Of a DNA stretch of 38,324 nt, positions 24,726 through 33,465 are shown piece after piece. A program made the translations under genes and the position numbers. Numbering within the stretch: the first letter of the stretch is position 1; every line of letters starts with the position of its first letter. The notes beneath the pieces were generated by a model that was given only the letters and a program-made list of their open reading frames with translations, did not search any database and had not been told where the DNA came from. Source of the DNA: Nitrospirota bacterium (lineage in GTDB: Bacteria; Nitrospirota; Thermodesulfovibrionia; Thermodesulfovibrionales; JdFR-86); contig DAOWET010000001.1 in NCBI GenBank assembly GCA_030638335.1, positions 1 to 38,324 on the forward strand, in the 5' to 3' direction.

Positions 24726-25477
24726 TGGATCACCTCCGCCACCGGCTTGACTATGACCCTGTTTGCGAACCTGAGGTCTATGTAGTCCACCTGTATGGGC
24801 CGTCTCCTTATCTCCTCGATAAGGTCAAAAAGCCTTGTGAGCTTCTGCTCATAGGAACCTTCCCCCACCTTTATCTCAAGGCCGTCTATCCTCACGGCAA
24901 GGTCCTTTGCATCTCCGTCAAGGCCCACGATCTCAACACTTCGAGCACGCTTTGCAATGCCCGCGTCGTTGATGACGGTTGCCAGACGCAGGGCCTCCCG
25001 GAACTCCTTCGTGTCCCTGGTGTCATAGGCCTCTATCACAGGGAGGAACCTCTCCTGTCTTCCAAGTATGCGGTCGAGCTCAATGCCCTCATCGTCAACT
25101 ATCAGGTAGCCGTTACTTCTTTTAAGCAGGGCCTGGGGCTGGCTCTCCTCCACCCTCACCACAAGGGTGTGCGGCAGTTCCTTGCGTATGCTCACCCGCC
25201 TTATCCACGCGGATGAGTGCAGCCTGTCATAGAGCCTCTCGGTGGAGAGCAGCAGCAGGTTCTCCTTGCCCGTGACCCTCATCAGCGCCATAAGCTCTGC
25301 ATCCGACAGATGCTGGTTGCCGTGGATCTCCACACGCCTCAGCTCGAACACGTCGCTTGCGGCGAACATGTAGAGCCCGCCCACGGCCAGTCCCACTACG
25401 AACATCACCAGTACTGCCTTCATGCCAAGCACAAGCAGCCTTGCCTTGAGCCTGGACTGGGCATTCTTTTTCCTCAT
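24722..25477 (-). CDS. ftsQ: Cell division protein FtsQ
   Basis: FtsQ is a bitopic membrane protein that, with FtsL and FtsB, recruits FtsW/FtsI. From the ATG at 25477 it is 251 aa: a basic N-tail, one membrane span (about 17-40), then the POTRA domain (about 43-113, starting FELRRVEIHGNQHLSDAEL) and the FtsQ beta domain. I reject the longer frame up to 25675, which overlaps ddl and reads as low-complexity antisense-like sequence. The ATG overlaps the ddl stop by two bases (AAATGAG), and the stop overlaps ftsA. Confidence 0.93.
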   Translation of the reverse strand: MRKKNAQSRLKARLLVLGMKAVLVMFVVGLAVGGLYMFAASDVFELRRVEIHGNQHLSDAELMALMRVTGKENLLLLSTERLYDRLHSSAWIRRVSIRKELPHTLVVRVEESQPQALLKRSNGYLIVDDEGIELDRILGRQERFLPVIEAYDTRDTKEFREALRLATVINDAGIAKRARSVEIVGLDGDAKDLAVRIDGLEIKVGEGSYEQKLTRLFDLIEEIRRRPIQVDYIDLRFANRVIVKPVAEVIQ

Positions 25478-26394
25478 TTCATTTTCCTTTCGCCTGCTCG
25501 TCCGGCCAGAGCGTCTTTTACTATCTCCTCCAGAAGGGCCTTGAAATCCAGGCCCGACAGGGCGGCGATCTTCGGAAGCAGGCTCGTTTCCGTCATGCCA
25601 GGAATAGTGTTGACTTCCAGGGCGTAAATGTCGTTGCCATCCACCAGGAGGTCCACCCTCGTGGCACCGCCGCACCCAAGGGCGCGGTGGGCCGCAAGCC
25701 CGGCCTCCATGGCGAGCGCGTATGACCTTTCATCCATCTCCGGCGGCAGGATGTACTGTGTCTTGCCGGCCGTGTACTTTGCCTCGTAATCGTAAAATTC
25801 ATTTGTGGGCCTGACCTCAACGCCACCAAGGGCGCGCTCGCCAAGCACTCCTATCTGCACTTCCTTGCCCTTTATGTACCGCTCCACGAGCGCTGGGCCC
25901 TCATACTCAAGCGCAGCCTCGAGCGCGTCTTTTAGCTCTTCCTTTTGGGTAACGATAAATACCCCTATGCTTGAGCCCTCGCGCGAGGGTTTCACGACAA
26001 CGGGCAAGGGCATCTTTACTTTCTCATCCATCGAGCTTATGACCTCATACCCGGGCACCTTGATCCCTGCGCGCTCGAACAGTGTCTTTGAGAACACCTT
26101 GTCCATGGCGACAGCTGAGGCAAGCACACCCGAGCCCGTGTATGGGATGCCCATGACCTCCAAGAGCCCCTGCACCGAGCCGTCCTCTCCCGTGCCTCCG
26201 TGAAGCGCGATAAAGGCAAGCTCCACACGCTCTTGCCTGAGCCTTGCGCAGAGGTCCGCCCCCACGTCTATGTCCACGACATCGTATCCAAGCTCCCTCA
26301 GGGCTCCGGATACGGCGGCACCGCTCTTAAGAGAGACCTCCCTTTCCGCAGAAGTCCCACCAAGAAGCACTCCTATGCGAAGGCCGTCTTTCAT
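25474..26394 (-). CDS. ddl: D-alanine--D-alanine ligase
   Basis: Ddl joins two D-alanines with ATP to form the dipeptide used by MurF. The 306-aa ATP-grasp enzyme has HGGTGEDG (65-72), EGSSIGV (139-145), FYDYEAKY (200-207) and EVNTIPGMT (260-268). The tyrosine of AKY matches the D-Ala-D-Ala-type residue, where D-Ala-D-Lac enzymes have Phe, so a normal vancomycin-sensitive peptide end is expected. It overlaps murB by 4 bp (ATGA). Confidence 0.96.
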   Translation of the reverse strand: MKDGLRIGVLLGGTSAEREVSLKSGAAVSGALRELGYDVVDIDVGADLCARLRQERVELAFIALHGGTGEDGSVQGLLEVMGIPYTGSGVLASAVAMDKVFSKTLFERAGIKVPGYEVISSMDEKVKMPLPVVVKPSREGSSIGVFIVTQKEELKDALEAALEYEGPALVERYIKGKEVQIGVLGERALGGVEVRPTNEFYDYEAKYTAGKTQYILPPEMDERSYALAMEAGLAAHRALGCGGATRVDLLVDGNDIYALEVNTIPGMTETSLLPKIAALSGLDFKALLEEIVKDALAGRAGERKMK

Positions 26395-27329
26395 TTACCT
26401 ATCACCCTTATCTCAGGATCCAGCCTGATGCCGTGGACCTCTTTCACTTTTCCAGCCACAGCATCCATGAGGATCATGAAACTGCCGGCACTGCCCCTGC
26501 CCCTGTTTATGAAAAAGTTCGCATGAAGCCTGCTCACGACTATCCCCTTCTCCTCCATGGACTTGCACCCGGCGCTATCGATGAGTTCCCCGGCCGATTT
26601 CCCTTCCGGGTTCTTGAACACACACCCTGCGCTTCTCTCGCCAACCGGCTGCGCGGACTGCTTGCGCCTCAGGAACCCATCCATACGCTTTGCCACATCG
26701 GCCGGGTCGTCACTCCTCAGGCAAAGCGTGACCTCCGTCACCACGCCGGCCCCGGAAAGAGAACTCCCCCTGTACACAAAGCCCGCGTCTTCCACACCAA
26801 GCTCACGTACCGTGCCGTCAAAGCCCACAAGCCTTATCATCTGCACAACGTCCTTTATCTCAGTGCCGTAAGAGCCCGCGTTTCCGGCAACAGCGCCCCC
26901 GAGCATGCCGGGAATGCCTGCCAGTGCCTCGATGCCGGAGAGGCCCTCGCGCCTGCAATATGCAAGCAGCTGCTGCAACCTCACTCCCGCCCCCGCGCGG
27001 ACCCTGACCTCAGCCCCTTCACCGCCGGTTGCCTCAAGCGACTTGAGCGCGCCCACATGGACCACAAGCCCGGGCACCCCTCCGTCCCGCACAAGCAGGT
27101 TCGTGCCGCCGCCAAGGGCGACAACCGGGGCCCCGCACTCCATGGCAGCCCTCATCACCCGCACAAGCACGTCTTCGCTCTCAGGCACGGCAAAGACCTC
27201 GGCCGGCCCGCCTATGCCAAGCGCGGTATGGCTGGCCATGGGCTCTCCGAACCTGACCCCCGCGGATGGGCCAAGTGCGCCAAGGGCATCTTTTAAAAAT
27301 CCGGCCTTACTCCCTGCCTTACCCATCAT
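26391..27329 (-). CDS. murB: UDP-N-acetylenolpyruvoylglucosamine reductase MurB
   Basis: MurB is an FAD enzyme that uses NADPH to make UDP-MurNAc. From the ATG at 27329 (an ATG at 27326 is equally possible) it is 312 aa, which overlaps the murC end by 11 bp. The longer frame to 27671 is rejected because it lies wholly inside murC. FAD contacts are ALGGGTNLLV (71-80) and GIPGMLGGAVAGNAGSYG (138-155). The catalytic region is AGCVFKNPEGKSAGELI (234-250), with Cys236 at the usual catalytic serine position. The order and lack of the extra domain fit type II MurB. Confidence 0.94.
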   Translation of the reverse strand: MMGKAGSKAGFLKDALGALGPSAGVRFGEPMASHTALGIGGPAEVFAVPESEDVLVRVMRAAMECGAPVVALGGGTNLLVRDGGVPGLVVHVGALKSLEATGGEGAEVRVRAGAGVRLQQLLAYCRREGLSGIEALAGIPGMLGGAVAGNAGSYGTEIKDVVQMIRLVGFDGTVRELGVEDAGFVYRGSSLSGAGVVTEVTLCLRSDDPADVAKRMDGFLRRKQSAQPVGERSAGCVFKNPEGKSAGELIDSAGCKSMEEKGIVVSRLHANFFINRGRGSAGSFMILMDAVAGKVKEVHGIRLDPEIRVIGK

Positions 27330-28686
27330 TAAGCTTCCTGACAATGTCCTCTCCAGCCTTCCATACGTTGCCCGCCCCGAGGGTAAGCACCATGTCACCT
27401 TGCTTTGCCTTTTGGCAGACCATCTGCACAGCCTCTTGCATCGAGGTCGCATATTCCACAAGCCCCTTGTCCATTTGTGCGGCAAGGGCCTTTGAGTCCA
27501 CACCCTCAATGGGCTGTTCGCTTGCAGCGTAGATATCAAGCAGCACCACCTTGTCGGCCGACCCGAAGCTCTGCGCGAACTCATCCATGAGGTCCTGGGT
27601 GCGCGAATATCGGTGGGGCTGGAACACGACAATGAGCCTGCCGCCGGAGAAGGCTCCGCGCGCGGCCTCAAGCGTGGCCGTTATTTCCGTAGGGTGGTGT
27701 CCGTAGTCGTCATAGACCCGTACTCCATGGCCCTCACCCTTGAACTCCATCCTGCGCTGTATGCCCTCGAACCCTTTAAGCGCCTCGCGGATCTTCTCCA
27801 CCGGCACCTTAAGCTCCATGGACACGGCTATGGTGGCAAGGCAGTTAAGCACGCTGTGCCTGCCAGGCACCGGAAGCTCAAAGCGGCCAATGGACACGCC
27901 CCTTAGGAAGGCTTCAAAACTCTGCTTCATGAAACCCTGCTCCACGTTAGCGGCCCTGAGTTCCGCGTCTTCAGAGAAACCATATGTCAAAAGTTTTCTG
28001 TGCACCTCAGGCACAAGGTCCTTGACGTTGGGGTCGTCCACGCAGACCACCGAGAGCCCATAGAAGGGCACGTTGTTCATAAAGGTCAGGAAGGCCTCCT
28101 TCAGCGTGTCCATGTCCCTGAAGTAATCCATATGCTCCCTGTCAATGTTCGTGACTATTCCCACCGTGGGGTTCAGCTTCAGGAAGGAGCCGTCAGACTC
28201 GTCAGCCTCGGCCACGAGGAACTCACCGCTTCCAAGCACCGCGTTGGTGCCCAGGGCCTTGAGTTTCCCGCCGATGACCACCGTCGGGTCCAGGCCGGCA
28301 TGTGCAAGGATGGTGGACAGCAGGCTCGTGGTCGTGGTCTTCCCGTGGGAGCCGGCCACAAGCAGCGAGTACTTGAGCCTTCCTAGCTCCGCAAGCATCT
28401 CCGCCCGCGGTATGACCGGTATGTGCCTCTTTGCGGCCTCCACCACCTCGGGGTTGTCGTCCTTTACGGCAGAGGAGACAACCACCACATGGGCCCCCTC
28501 CACGTTGAGCGCTTCATGGCCAATATGCACCTTGATACCAAGCCCCGCAAGCCTTTCGGTCGTGGCGGTGGCGCGGATGTCCGAGCCCGTGACCTCGTAG
28601 CCAAGGTTCTTAAGCACCTCTGCTATGCCGCTCATGCCTATGCCGCCTATGCCTATAAAATGTATGACCTTGTATCTCTCAAACAT
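27319..28686 (-). CDS. murC: UDP-N-acetylmuramate--L-alanine ligase MurC
   Basis: MurC adds L-Ala to UDP-MurNAc, the first amino-acid step. The 455-aa protein has GIGGIGM (12-18) and the P-loop GSHGKTTT (112-119), with VYDDYGHHPTEI in the third domain, typical of MurC. It overlaps murG by 8 bp upstream and murB by 11 bp downstream. Confidence 0.97.
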   Translation of the reverse strand: MFERYKVIHFIGIGGIGMSGIAEVLKNLGYEVTGSDIRATATTERLAGLGIKVHIGHEALNVEGAHVVVVSSAVKDDNPEVVEAAKRHIPVIPRAEMLAELGRLKYSLLVAGSHGKTTTTSLLSTILAHAGLDPTVVIGGKLKALGTNAVLGSGEFLVAEADESDGSFLKLNPTVGIVTNIDREHMDYFRDMDTLKEAFLTFMNNVPFYGLSVVCVDDPNVKDLVPEVHRKLLTYGFSEDAELRAANVEQGFMKQSFEAFLRGVSIGRFELPVPGRHSVLNCLATIAVSMELKVPVEKIREALKGFEGIQRRMEFKGEGHGVRVYDDYGHHPTEITATLEAARGAFSGGRLIVVFQPHRYSRTQDLMDEFAQSFGSADKVVLLDIYAASEQPIEGVDSKALAAQMDKGLVEYATSMQEAVQMVCQKAKQGDMVLTLGAGNVWKAGEDIVRKLNDG

Positions 28687-29785
28687 CGTTTTTCCCCTTC
28701 TTGACCAGGCTTATCGCAAGATCAACAACTTTTGAGGACGCGTCCACACGCCCAAGGCCGCGCGCCGCCCTTCTCATCTCGCCCCTCAACTCCTCCGAGC
28801 CGTACAGCTTCCTGATCTCGGCCGCAAGCACCCCGCCCTCAAGCTCCCTGTCCGGGATATGTATGCACGCCCCGGCATCACTGAGCCTCTGGGCGTTGTA
28901 TGACTGGTGACCCCCGGCATAAGGATATGGGATGATGATCGCCGGGCGGCCAAGGGTCGTGATCTCCGCAAGGGAGGTCGCCCCGGCCCTGGATACCACG
29001 ATATCCGCAACAGCGTAGGCCTCGGCCATCTCCCTGATAAAAGGCGCCGCCATTGCGCGGAAACCCATATTGAGGTAGGCCTTCCTGACGCGCTCAAAGG
29101 ACTGCTCCCCGCACTGGTGCACGAACTGTATGTGTTCCCTGATATCCAGCATCATCGTAAGCGCGCTCACAACAGCCTCGTTTATCCTCAGCGCCCCGGC
29201 ACTGCCCCCGATAACCAGCACGGTAATACGCTGGGGGTCGAGCCCGAAGAGCTCAAGGGCATGTTCCCTGCGCCCGGAAAGCACGCTTGCTCGCACCGGG
29301 TTCCCTGTCAGGTGGGTCTTGTGCCTCGGAAGGTCGGACATGCTGTCATAGTATGTGACCGCTATGATGTCAGCCACGTTTGCAAGCATCCGGTTGGCAA
29401 GACCAGGCACAAGGTTCTGCTCAAGGATAAGCGTTGGGATGCCCAGCATGCGCGCGGCCATCACCGGGGCGGCGGAAACATAGCCCCCGGTCCCGATAAC
29501 TATGTCAGGCCTTGTGGCGCGGAAGAACCTCAGCGAGCTCCATGTGGCAATCATGAGCCTGAACACGGACACCGCCTTCTGGAGAATTGATTTCCCAAGC
29601 ATGCCGCTTGCCTGCACAAAGCGTATAGGGTAACCAAGCTCCGGGATCACCCGTGCCTCAAGCCCCTGCTGTGTTCCCATGAACAGCACTTCGTTAAGCC
29701 CGTCCCTTTCCTTCAGTTCCTCCGCAACAGCCACCCCGGGGAACAGATGTCCGCCAGAGCCGCCTCCAGCTATGACTATCTTCAT
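28679..29785 (-). CDS. murG: UDP-GlcNAc:lipid I GlcNAc transferase MurG
   Basis: MurG is a peripheral GT-B glycosyltransferase at the inner face of the inner membrane that turns lipid I into lipid II. The 368-aa protein has the G-loop GGGSGGH at 7-13, the GTGGYVSAAPVMAA block and the UDP-GlcNAc-binding segment GATSLAEITTLGRPAIIIPYPYA with GHQSYNA. Its ATG overlaps the ftsW stop by 4 bp. Confidence 0.97.
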   Translation of the reverse strand: MKIVIAGGGSGGHLFPGVAVAEELKERDGLNEVLFMGTQQGLEARVIPELGYPIRFVQASGMLGKSILQKAVSVFRLMIATWSSLRFFRATRPDIVIGTGGYVSAAPVMAARMLGIPTLILEQNLVPGLANRMLANVADIIAVTYYDSMSDLPRHKTHLTGNPVRASVLSGRREHALELFGLDPQRITVLVIGGSAGALRINEAVVSALTMMLDIREHIQFVHQCGEQSFERVRKAYLNMGFRAMAAPFIREMAEAYAVADIVVSRAGATSLAEITTLGRPAIIIPYPYAGGHQSYNAQRLSDAGACIHIPDRELEGGVLAAEIRKLYGSEELRGEMRRAARGLGRVDASSKVVDLAISLVKKGKNDV

Positions 29786-31026
29786 TTCTTCCGACCATAT
29801 ACGGCCCTCTTGGCCTTCTTGCGCTCTAGGATGTCAGTGAACTTGTCTTCCTTCTGAGCGATGTAGCTCTCGTTCCGCTGCGCGGAGCGGGAGTAGTTCA
29901 GAAGCAGCCCGACCGCGGTCATGTTCACGAGCATGGAGGAGCCCCCATAACTTATAAAGGGAAGCGGAAGCCCCTTTGTGGGGAGCAGCCCCGTGACCAC
30001 TGCCACGTTCACCAGGGCCTGCATCGCTATCATCAGCGAGAGCCCGTAGGCCATGTAGTACTCAAAGCTCCCTTCCTTCCACCTTCCAGAGACCATCAGG
30101 CCGCGCACGAAGATGAGAGAAAAGAGCATCAGGATGCCTATTGCCACTATCAGGCCAAGCTCCTCCCCCACCATCGAATAGATGAAGTCCGTATGCACCT
30201 CCGGGAGGAAATCCAGCTTCTGCCTGCTCTTGCCAAGGCCCCTTCCGGTGAGCCCCCCGCTTCCAAAAGCTATAAATGACTGCACCAGCTGGAACCCGCT
30301 GTCGTGGCGGTGCTGCCACGGGTCAAGGAACGTTACCACCCTCTGAAGCCTGTAGGGCTTCATCAGGAGCATTACCACCGCTGGCAGCCCAAGCACCAGA
30401 AGGGAAAACATATACCTTATCTTCACGCCCGAGATGAACAGTATCCCTACTGTAAGGGCGCCAAGGCTGATCGCCGCGCCGAAGTCAGGCTGGAGCAGGA
30501 ATATCATCTGGAAGACCAGCATAACGGACACCGGCATGAGGAAATACATGAACTGCGGGTCCACGCCCTTTTCCCCGGCCATGCGCCTGGCCCTGGAACC
30601 AGCCACCGCATTTTTAAATCCCTCCGAGGACAGGAACCACGCAAGGTACATCACCATGGCGAGCTTCACAAGCTCCGAGGGCTGGAAGGTGGAAGGCCAG
30701 AGCCTGAGCCAGCGCCGCGCTCCGCCCGCTTCCACGCCAAGGCCCGGCACGAAAACAAGCATCAGGAGCAGCATAGAGACCACAAGCACCGGCACCGGCA
30801 GGCGTTTGAGCGTCTCCTTGTCAAAGACAAAGGCCACCCACATGGCGGCAAAACTTATCAGGACAGTGAAGAGATGCTTCTTCAGGTAATGGAACTCGCT
30901 CACGTGCTTTTTGGCAAGGGTGGGCGTGATCACGGAGGTCGAGCTGTAGACCATCAGGACCCCCAGAAACACAAGGGTCAAGGTAGCAAGCAGCATCCAC
31001 CTGTCATATGTGCGTACCCCTATCAC
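29782..31026 (-). CDS. ftsW: Peptidoglycan glycosyltransferase FtsW
   Basis: FtsW is a SEDS-family polytopic membrane glycosyltransferase that polymerises septal lipid II with FtsI. The 414-aa product has about ten hydrophobic spans and the SEDS signatures LSSEGFKNAV-type loop, DFGAAISLGALT and the near-C-terminal KGLPLPFISYGGSS. The start is GTG, overlapping the murD stop (GTGA). Its place between murD and murG favours FtsW over RodA. Confidence 0.95.
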   Translation of the reverse strand: MIGVRTYDRWMLLATLTLVFLGVLMVYSSTSVITPTLAKKHVSEFHYLKKHLFTVLISFAAMWVAFVFDKETLKRLPVPVLVVSMLLLMLVFVPGLGVEAGGARRWLRLWPSTFQPSELVKLAMVMYLAWFLSSEGFKNAVAGSRARRMAGEKGVDPQFMYFLMPVSVMLVFQMIFLLQPDFGAAISLGALTVGILFISGVKIRYMFSLLVLGLPAVVMLLMKPYRLQRVVTFLDPWQHRHDSGFQLVQSFIAFGSGGLTGRGLGKSRQKLDFLPEVHTDFIYSMVGEELGLIVAIGILMLFSLIFVRGLMVSGRWKEGSFEYYMAYGLSLMIAMQALVNVAVVTGLLPTKGLPLPFISYGGSSMLVNMTAVGLLLNYSRSAQRNESYIAQKEDKFTDILERKKAKRAVYGRKK

Positions 31027-32378
31027 AGCGCCCTCACCGCCTCCTTGAACCTCCTGCCCCGCTCTTCAAAATCCCTGAACATGTCAAAACTCGCGCAGGC
31101 CGGAGACAGGAGCACAGCGTCCCCCGGACTGGCCAGCCACGATGCCATTCGTACCGCCTCGTCCATGTCAACCGCATACTCGCACCTTGTGTTGCCGGAA
31201 AGGGCCGCTCCCATCTTCTGCGCGGCCTCTCCTATCAGGACCATGGCCCTGCATCTGGCGTCCACCACCTCTTTAAGCGGAGAAAAATCAGAGCCCTTGT
31301 CCCTGCCGCCTGCTATGAGAACGACCTTCTGATTACTAAACCCCTCAAGGCTCTTCATGACCGCATCCACGTTCGTGCCCTTTGAATCGTTTAAGTAACT
31401 CACTCCCTCGGCCTCGCGCACGAACTCCACCCTGTGCTCAAGGCCAGGGAATTCCCGAAGGGCCTCTGCTATTTCCGCAGGAAGGCAGCCCGAGCTTATG
31501 GCAAGCAGTGAGGCTGCCATTGCGTTTTCAAGGTTGTGCACTCCCTTTATGCGGATATCCTCACAGGCAATAAGAGCGCCGTCGTGCTCGCCTCCGGTGT
31601 TCAGATAAAGATGTCCGTCCCTGACAAAACACCCCCTGACCTCACCGGCCCTGCTGAAATAAAGCACCTCACGCCCCGGCACATCCTTTATATGGCGGTC
31701 CTTGAGGCTGGCGCATCCCGGGTCGTCCGCGTTCAGCACAAGCACGTCCCCTTCTGACTGGTTCCTGCATATCTCCGCCTTTGCCGCCATGTACCCCTCC
31801 ATCGAGTCATAGCGGTCCAGGTGGTCGGGCGTTACGTTTAAAACCGCAGCCCCCTGAGCGTGGAACCGGTCTATGGTCTCAAGCTGGAAGCTCGAGACCT
31901 CCACCACGACACAGTCCGCGCTCTCCCCGGCGGCTGCTTCAGCCGACAGCGGTTTTCCGATATTCCCGCCCAGGAGGCATTTGCGTCCAGAACTCTCTAT
32001 CATCAAGGCAAGGAGGCTCACCACAGTGGACTTCCCGTTGGTCCCGGTTACGGCATGGAAGGGCGTGTGCTCAAAGGCGCGCCAGGCGAGTTCAAGCTCG
32101 CCGATGACCTCTACCCCCCCTTTGCGCGCACGGCTCACGGGGTCAATGTCAGAGGGCACGCCGGGGCTCATCACAACGAGCTCCGCGCCTTCAATAAGGC
32201 CGTCGGGGTGCCCGCCAAGGGCAAGGCGCACCGAGGGCTCAAGCCCTTTTACCGCATCCCTGAGCTCTGCCTCTGCCTTCATGTCAGTGACCACCACCTG
32301 CCGCCCCTGGCGGACAAGCAGGTTTGCAGCCCCAACGCCGCTTCTTGCAAGACCAACTACCACTGAGTAACCTCCCAC
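31023..32378 (-). CDS. murD: UDP-N-acetylmuramoylalanine--D-glutamate ligase MurD
   Basis: MurD adds D-Glu to UDP-MurNAc-L-Ala. The 451-aa protein has an N-terminal Rossmann motif (VVVGLARSGVGAA, 6-18), the P-loop GTNGKST (112-118), NVTPDHLDRY in the central domain and LNDSKGTNVDA followed by LIAGGRDKG in the C-terminal part, a MurD hallmark. The start is GTG; a GA-rich stretch upstream can serve as ribosome site. Four bases separate it from mraY. Confidence 0.96.
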   Translation of the reverse strand: MGGYSVVVGLARSGVGAANLLVRQGRQVVVTDMKAEAELRDAVKGLEPSVRLALGGHPDGLIEGAELVVMSPGVPSDIDPVSRARKGGVEVIGELELAWRAFEHTPFHAVTGTNGKSTVVSLLALMIESSGRKCLLGGNIGKPLSAEAAAGESADCVVVEVSSFQLETIDRFHAQGAAVLNVTPDHLDRYDSMEGYMAAKAEICRNQSEGDVLVLNADDPGCASLKDRHIKDVPGREVLYFSRAGEVRGCFVRDGHLYLNTGGEHDGALIACEDIRIKGVHNLENAMAASLLAISSGCLPAEIAEALREFPGLEHRVEFVREAEGVSYLNDSKGTNVDAVMKSLEGFSNQKVVLIAGGRDKGSDFSPLKEVVDARCRAMVLIGEAAQKMGAALSGNTRCEYAVDMDEAVRMASWLASPGDAVLLSPACASFDMFRDFEERGRRFKEAVRAL

Positions 32379-32382
32379 CTTC

Positions 32383-33465
32383 CTACCTCACCTTCAATGT
32401 GGCAAGGCTTAAAAGAGCAAGTACTATTCCCACGATCCAGAAACGCACAATGACCTTTGACTCTGGCCAGCCCTTGAGCTCGAAATGGTGGTGCAGGGGG
32501 GCCATAAGGAATATCCTCTTTCCAGTGAGCTTGAACGAGGCCACCTGCAAGATGACCGAGAGGGTCTCCGCAACGAATACCCCTCCCACAAGGGCAAGCA
32601 CTATCTCCTGTTTTGAGATAACTGCCAGCGTACCAAGCGCCCCGCCAAGACCTAAAGAGCCCACGTCTCCCATGAAGACCTCGGCCGGATGGCTGTTGTA
32701 CCAGAGGAAGCCGAGGGCCGAACCGAACATGGCCCCGCAGAAGATGGCAAGCTCTCCGGTATGTGGCAGGTACAGGAGCTGAAGGTAATCGGCAAGGCCC
32801 TTGTGTCCCGACATATAAATAAGCGCCCCGTTTGCAAGGGCCGCAACCGCAATAAGCCCGATGGCCAGCCCGTCGATCCCGTCCGTGAGGTTCACCGCGT
32901 TTGAGGAGCCCACGATGACCAGTACGATAAAGGGCAGATAGAACCAGCCCAGGTTAACGAGCCACTTCTTGAAAAATGGCACGCTGAGCATGGACGTGTA
33001 CTGGTCCAGATGGTTCGCGCTCAGGAAGAGCCCTATGCCAAGGGCGCATATGATCTGGAGCGAGAACTTCAGCCTCGAACTCAGCCCCTTGGAGTTCCTC
33101 CGGGATATCTTCAGGTAATCGTCCAGGAAGCCTATGCCTCCAAAGAGCCCCAGGGAGACCAGCATGATCTGCACATAGGTGTTTGAAAGGTCGCCCCACA
33201 GCAGCATTGACACAAAGATGGAAAGCAGAATTATCAGCCCGCCCATCGTGGGAGTGCCTTCCTTTGTCTTGTGGCCTTCGGGCCCGTCGTCCCGTATCTG
33301 CTGGGTCAGGCTCATGCCCCGGAGCCAGCGTATGATGACAGGGGCGAAAACAAAGGTGACCAGCATGGCGGTCAGCACCGCAAGCGCGCTCCTGAAGGTG
33401 ATATACCTGAAAACGTTAAACGGAAAATATACGCTATGAAGACTGTATAGGAATTTATATAGCAT
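32383..33465 (-). CDS. mraY: Phospho-MurNAc-pentapeptide transferase MraY
   Basis: MraY moves phospho-MurNAc-pentapeptide onto undecaprenyl phosphate to form lipid I in the inner membrane. The 360-aa product has about ten spans. Hallmarks are KEGTPTMGG (early), the aspartate pair in FLDDYLKI, NLTDGIDGLA and the last cytosolic loop with FLMAPLHHHFELKGW, which holds the conserved HHH. Its start overlaps the murF stop by one base (TAATG). Confidence 0.97.
   Translation of the reverse strand: MLYKFLYSLHSVYFPFNVFRYITFRSALAVLTAMLVTFVFAPVIIRWLRGMSLTQQIRDDGPEGHKTKEGTPTMGGLIILLSIFVSMLLWGDLSNTYVQIMLVSLGLFGGIGFLDDYLKISRRNSKGLSSRLKFSLQIICALGIGLFLSANHLDQYTSMLSVPFFKKWLVNLGWFYLPFIVLVIVGSSNAVNLTDGIDGLAIGLIAVAALANGALIYMSGHKGLADYLQLLYLPHTGELAIFCGAMFGSALGFLWYNSHPAEVFMGDVGSLGLGGALGTLAVISKQEIVLALVGGVFVAETLSVILQVASFKLTGKRIFLMAPLHHHFELKGWPESKVIVRFWIVGIVLALLSLATLKVR

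Noticed and set aside
25478-25675. N-terminal extension of ftsQ overlapping ddl
   Set aside because: The extension reads through ddl in another frame with no FtsQ-like features. The ATG overlapping the ddl stop is the natural coupled start.
27330-27671. N-terminal extension of murB inside murC
   Set aside because: It lies wholly within murC coding sequence and lacks MurB similarity; the MurB-like sequence begins just after the ATG pair at 27324-27329.
30304-31332. Long open frame antisense to ftsW and murD (342 aa)
   Set aside because: It overlaps two certain genes and has low-complexity His/Lys/Glu composition of an antisense frame.
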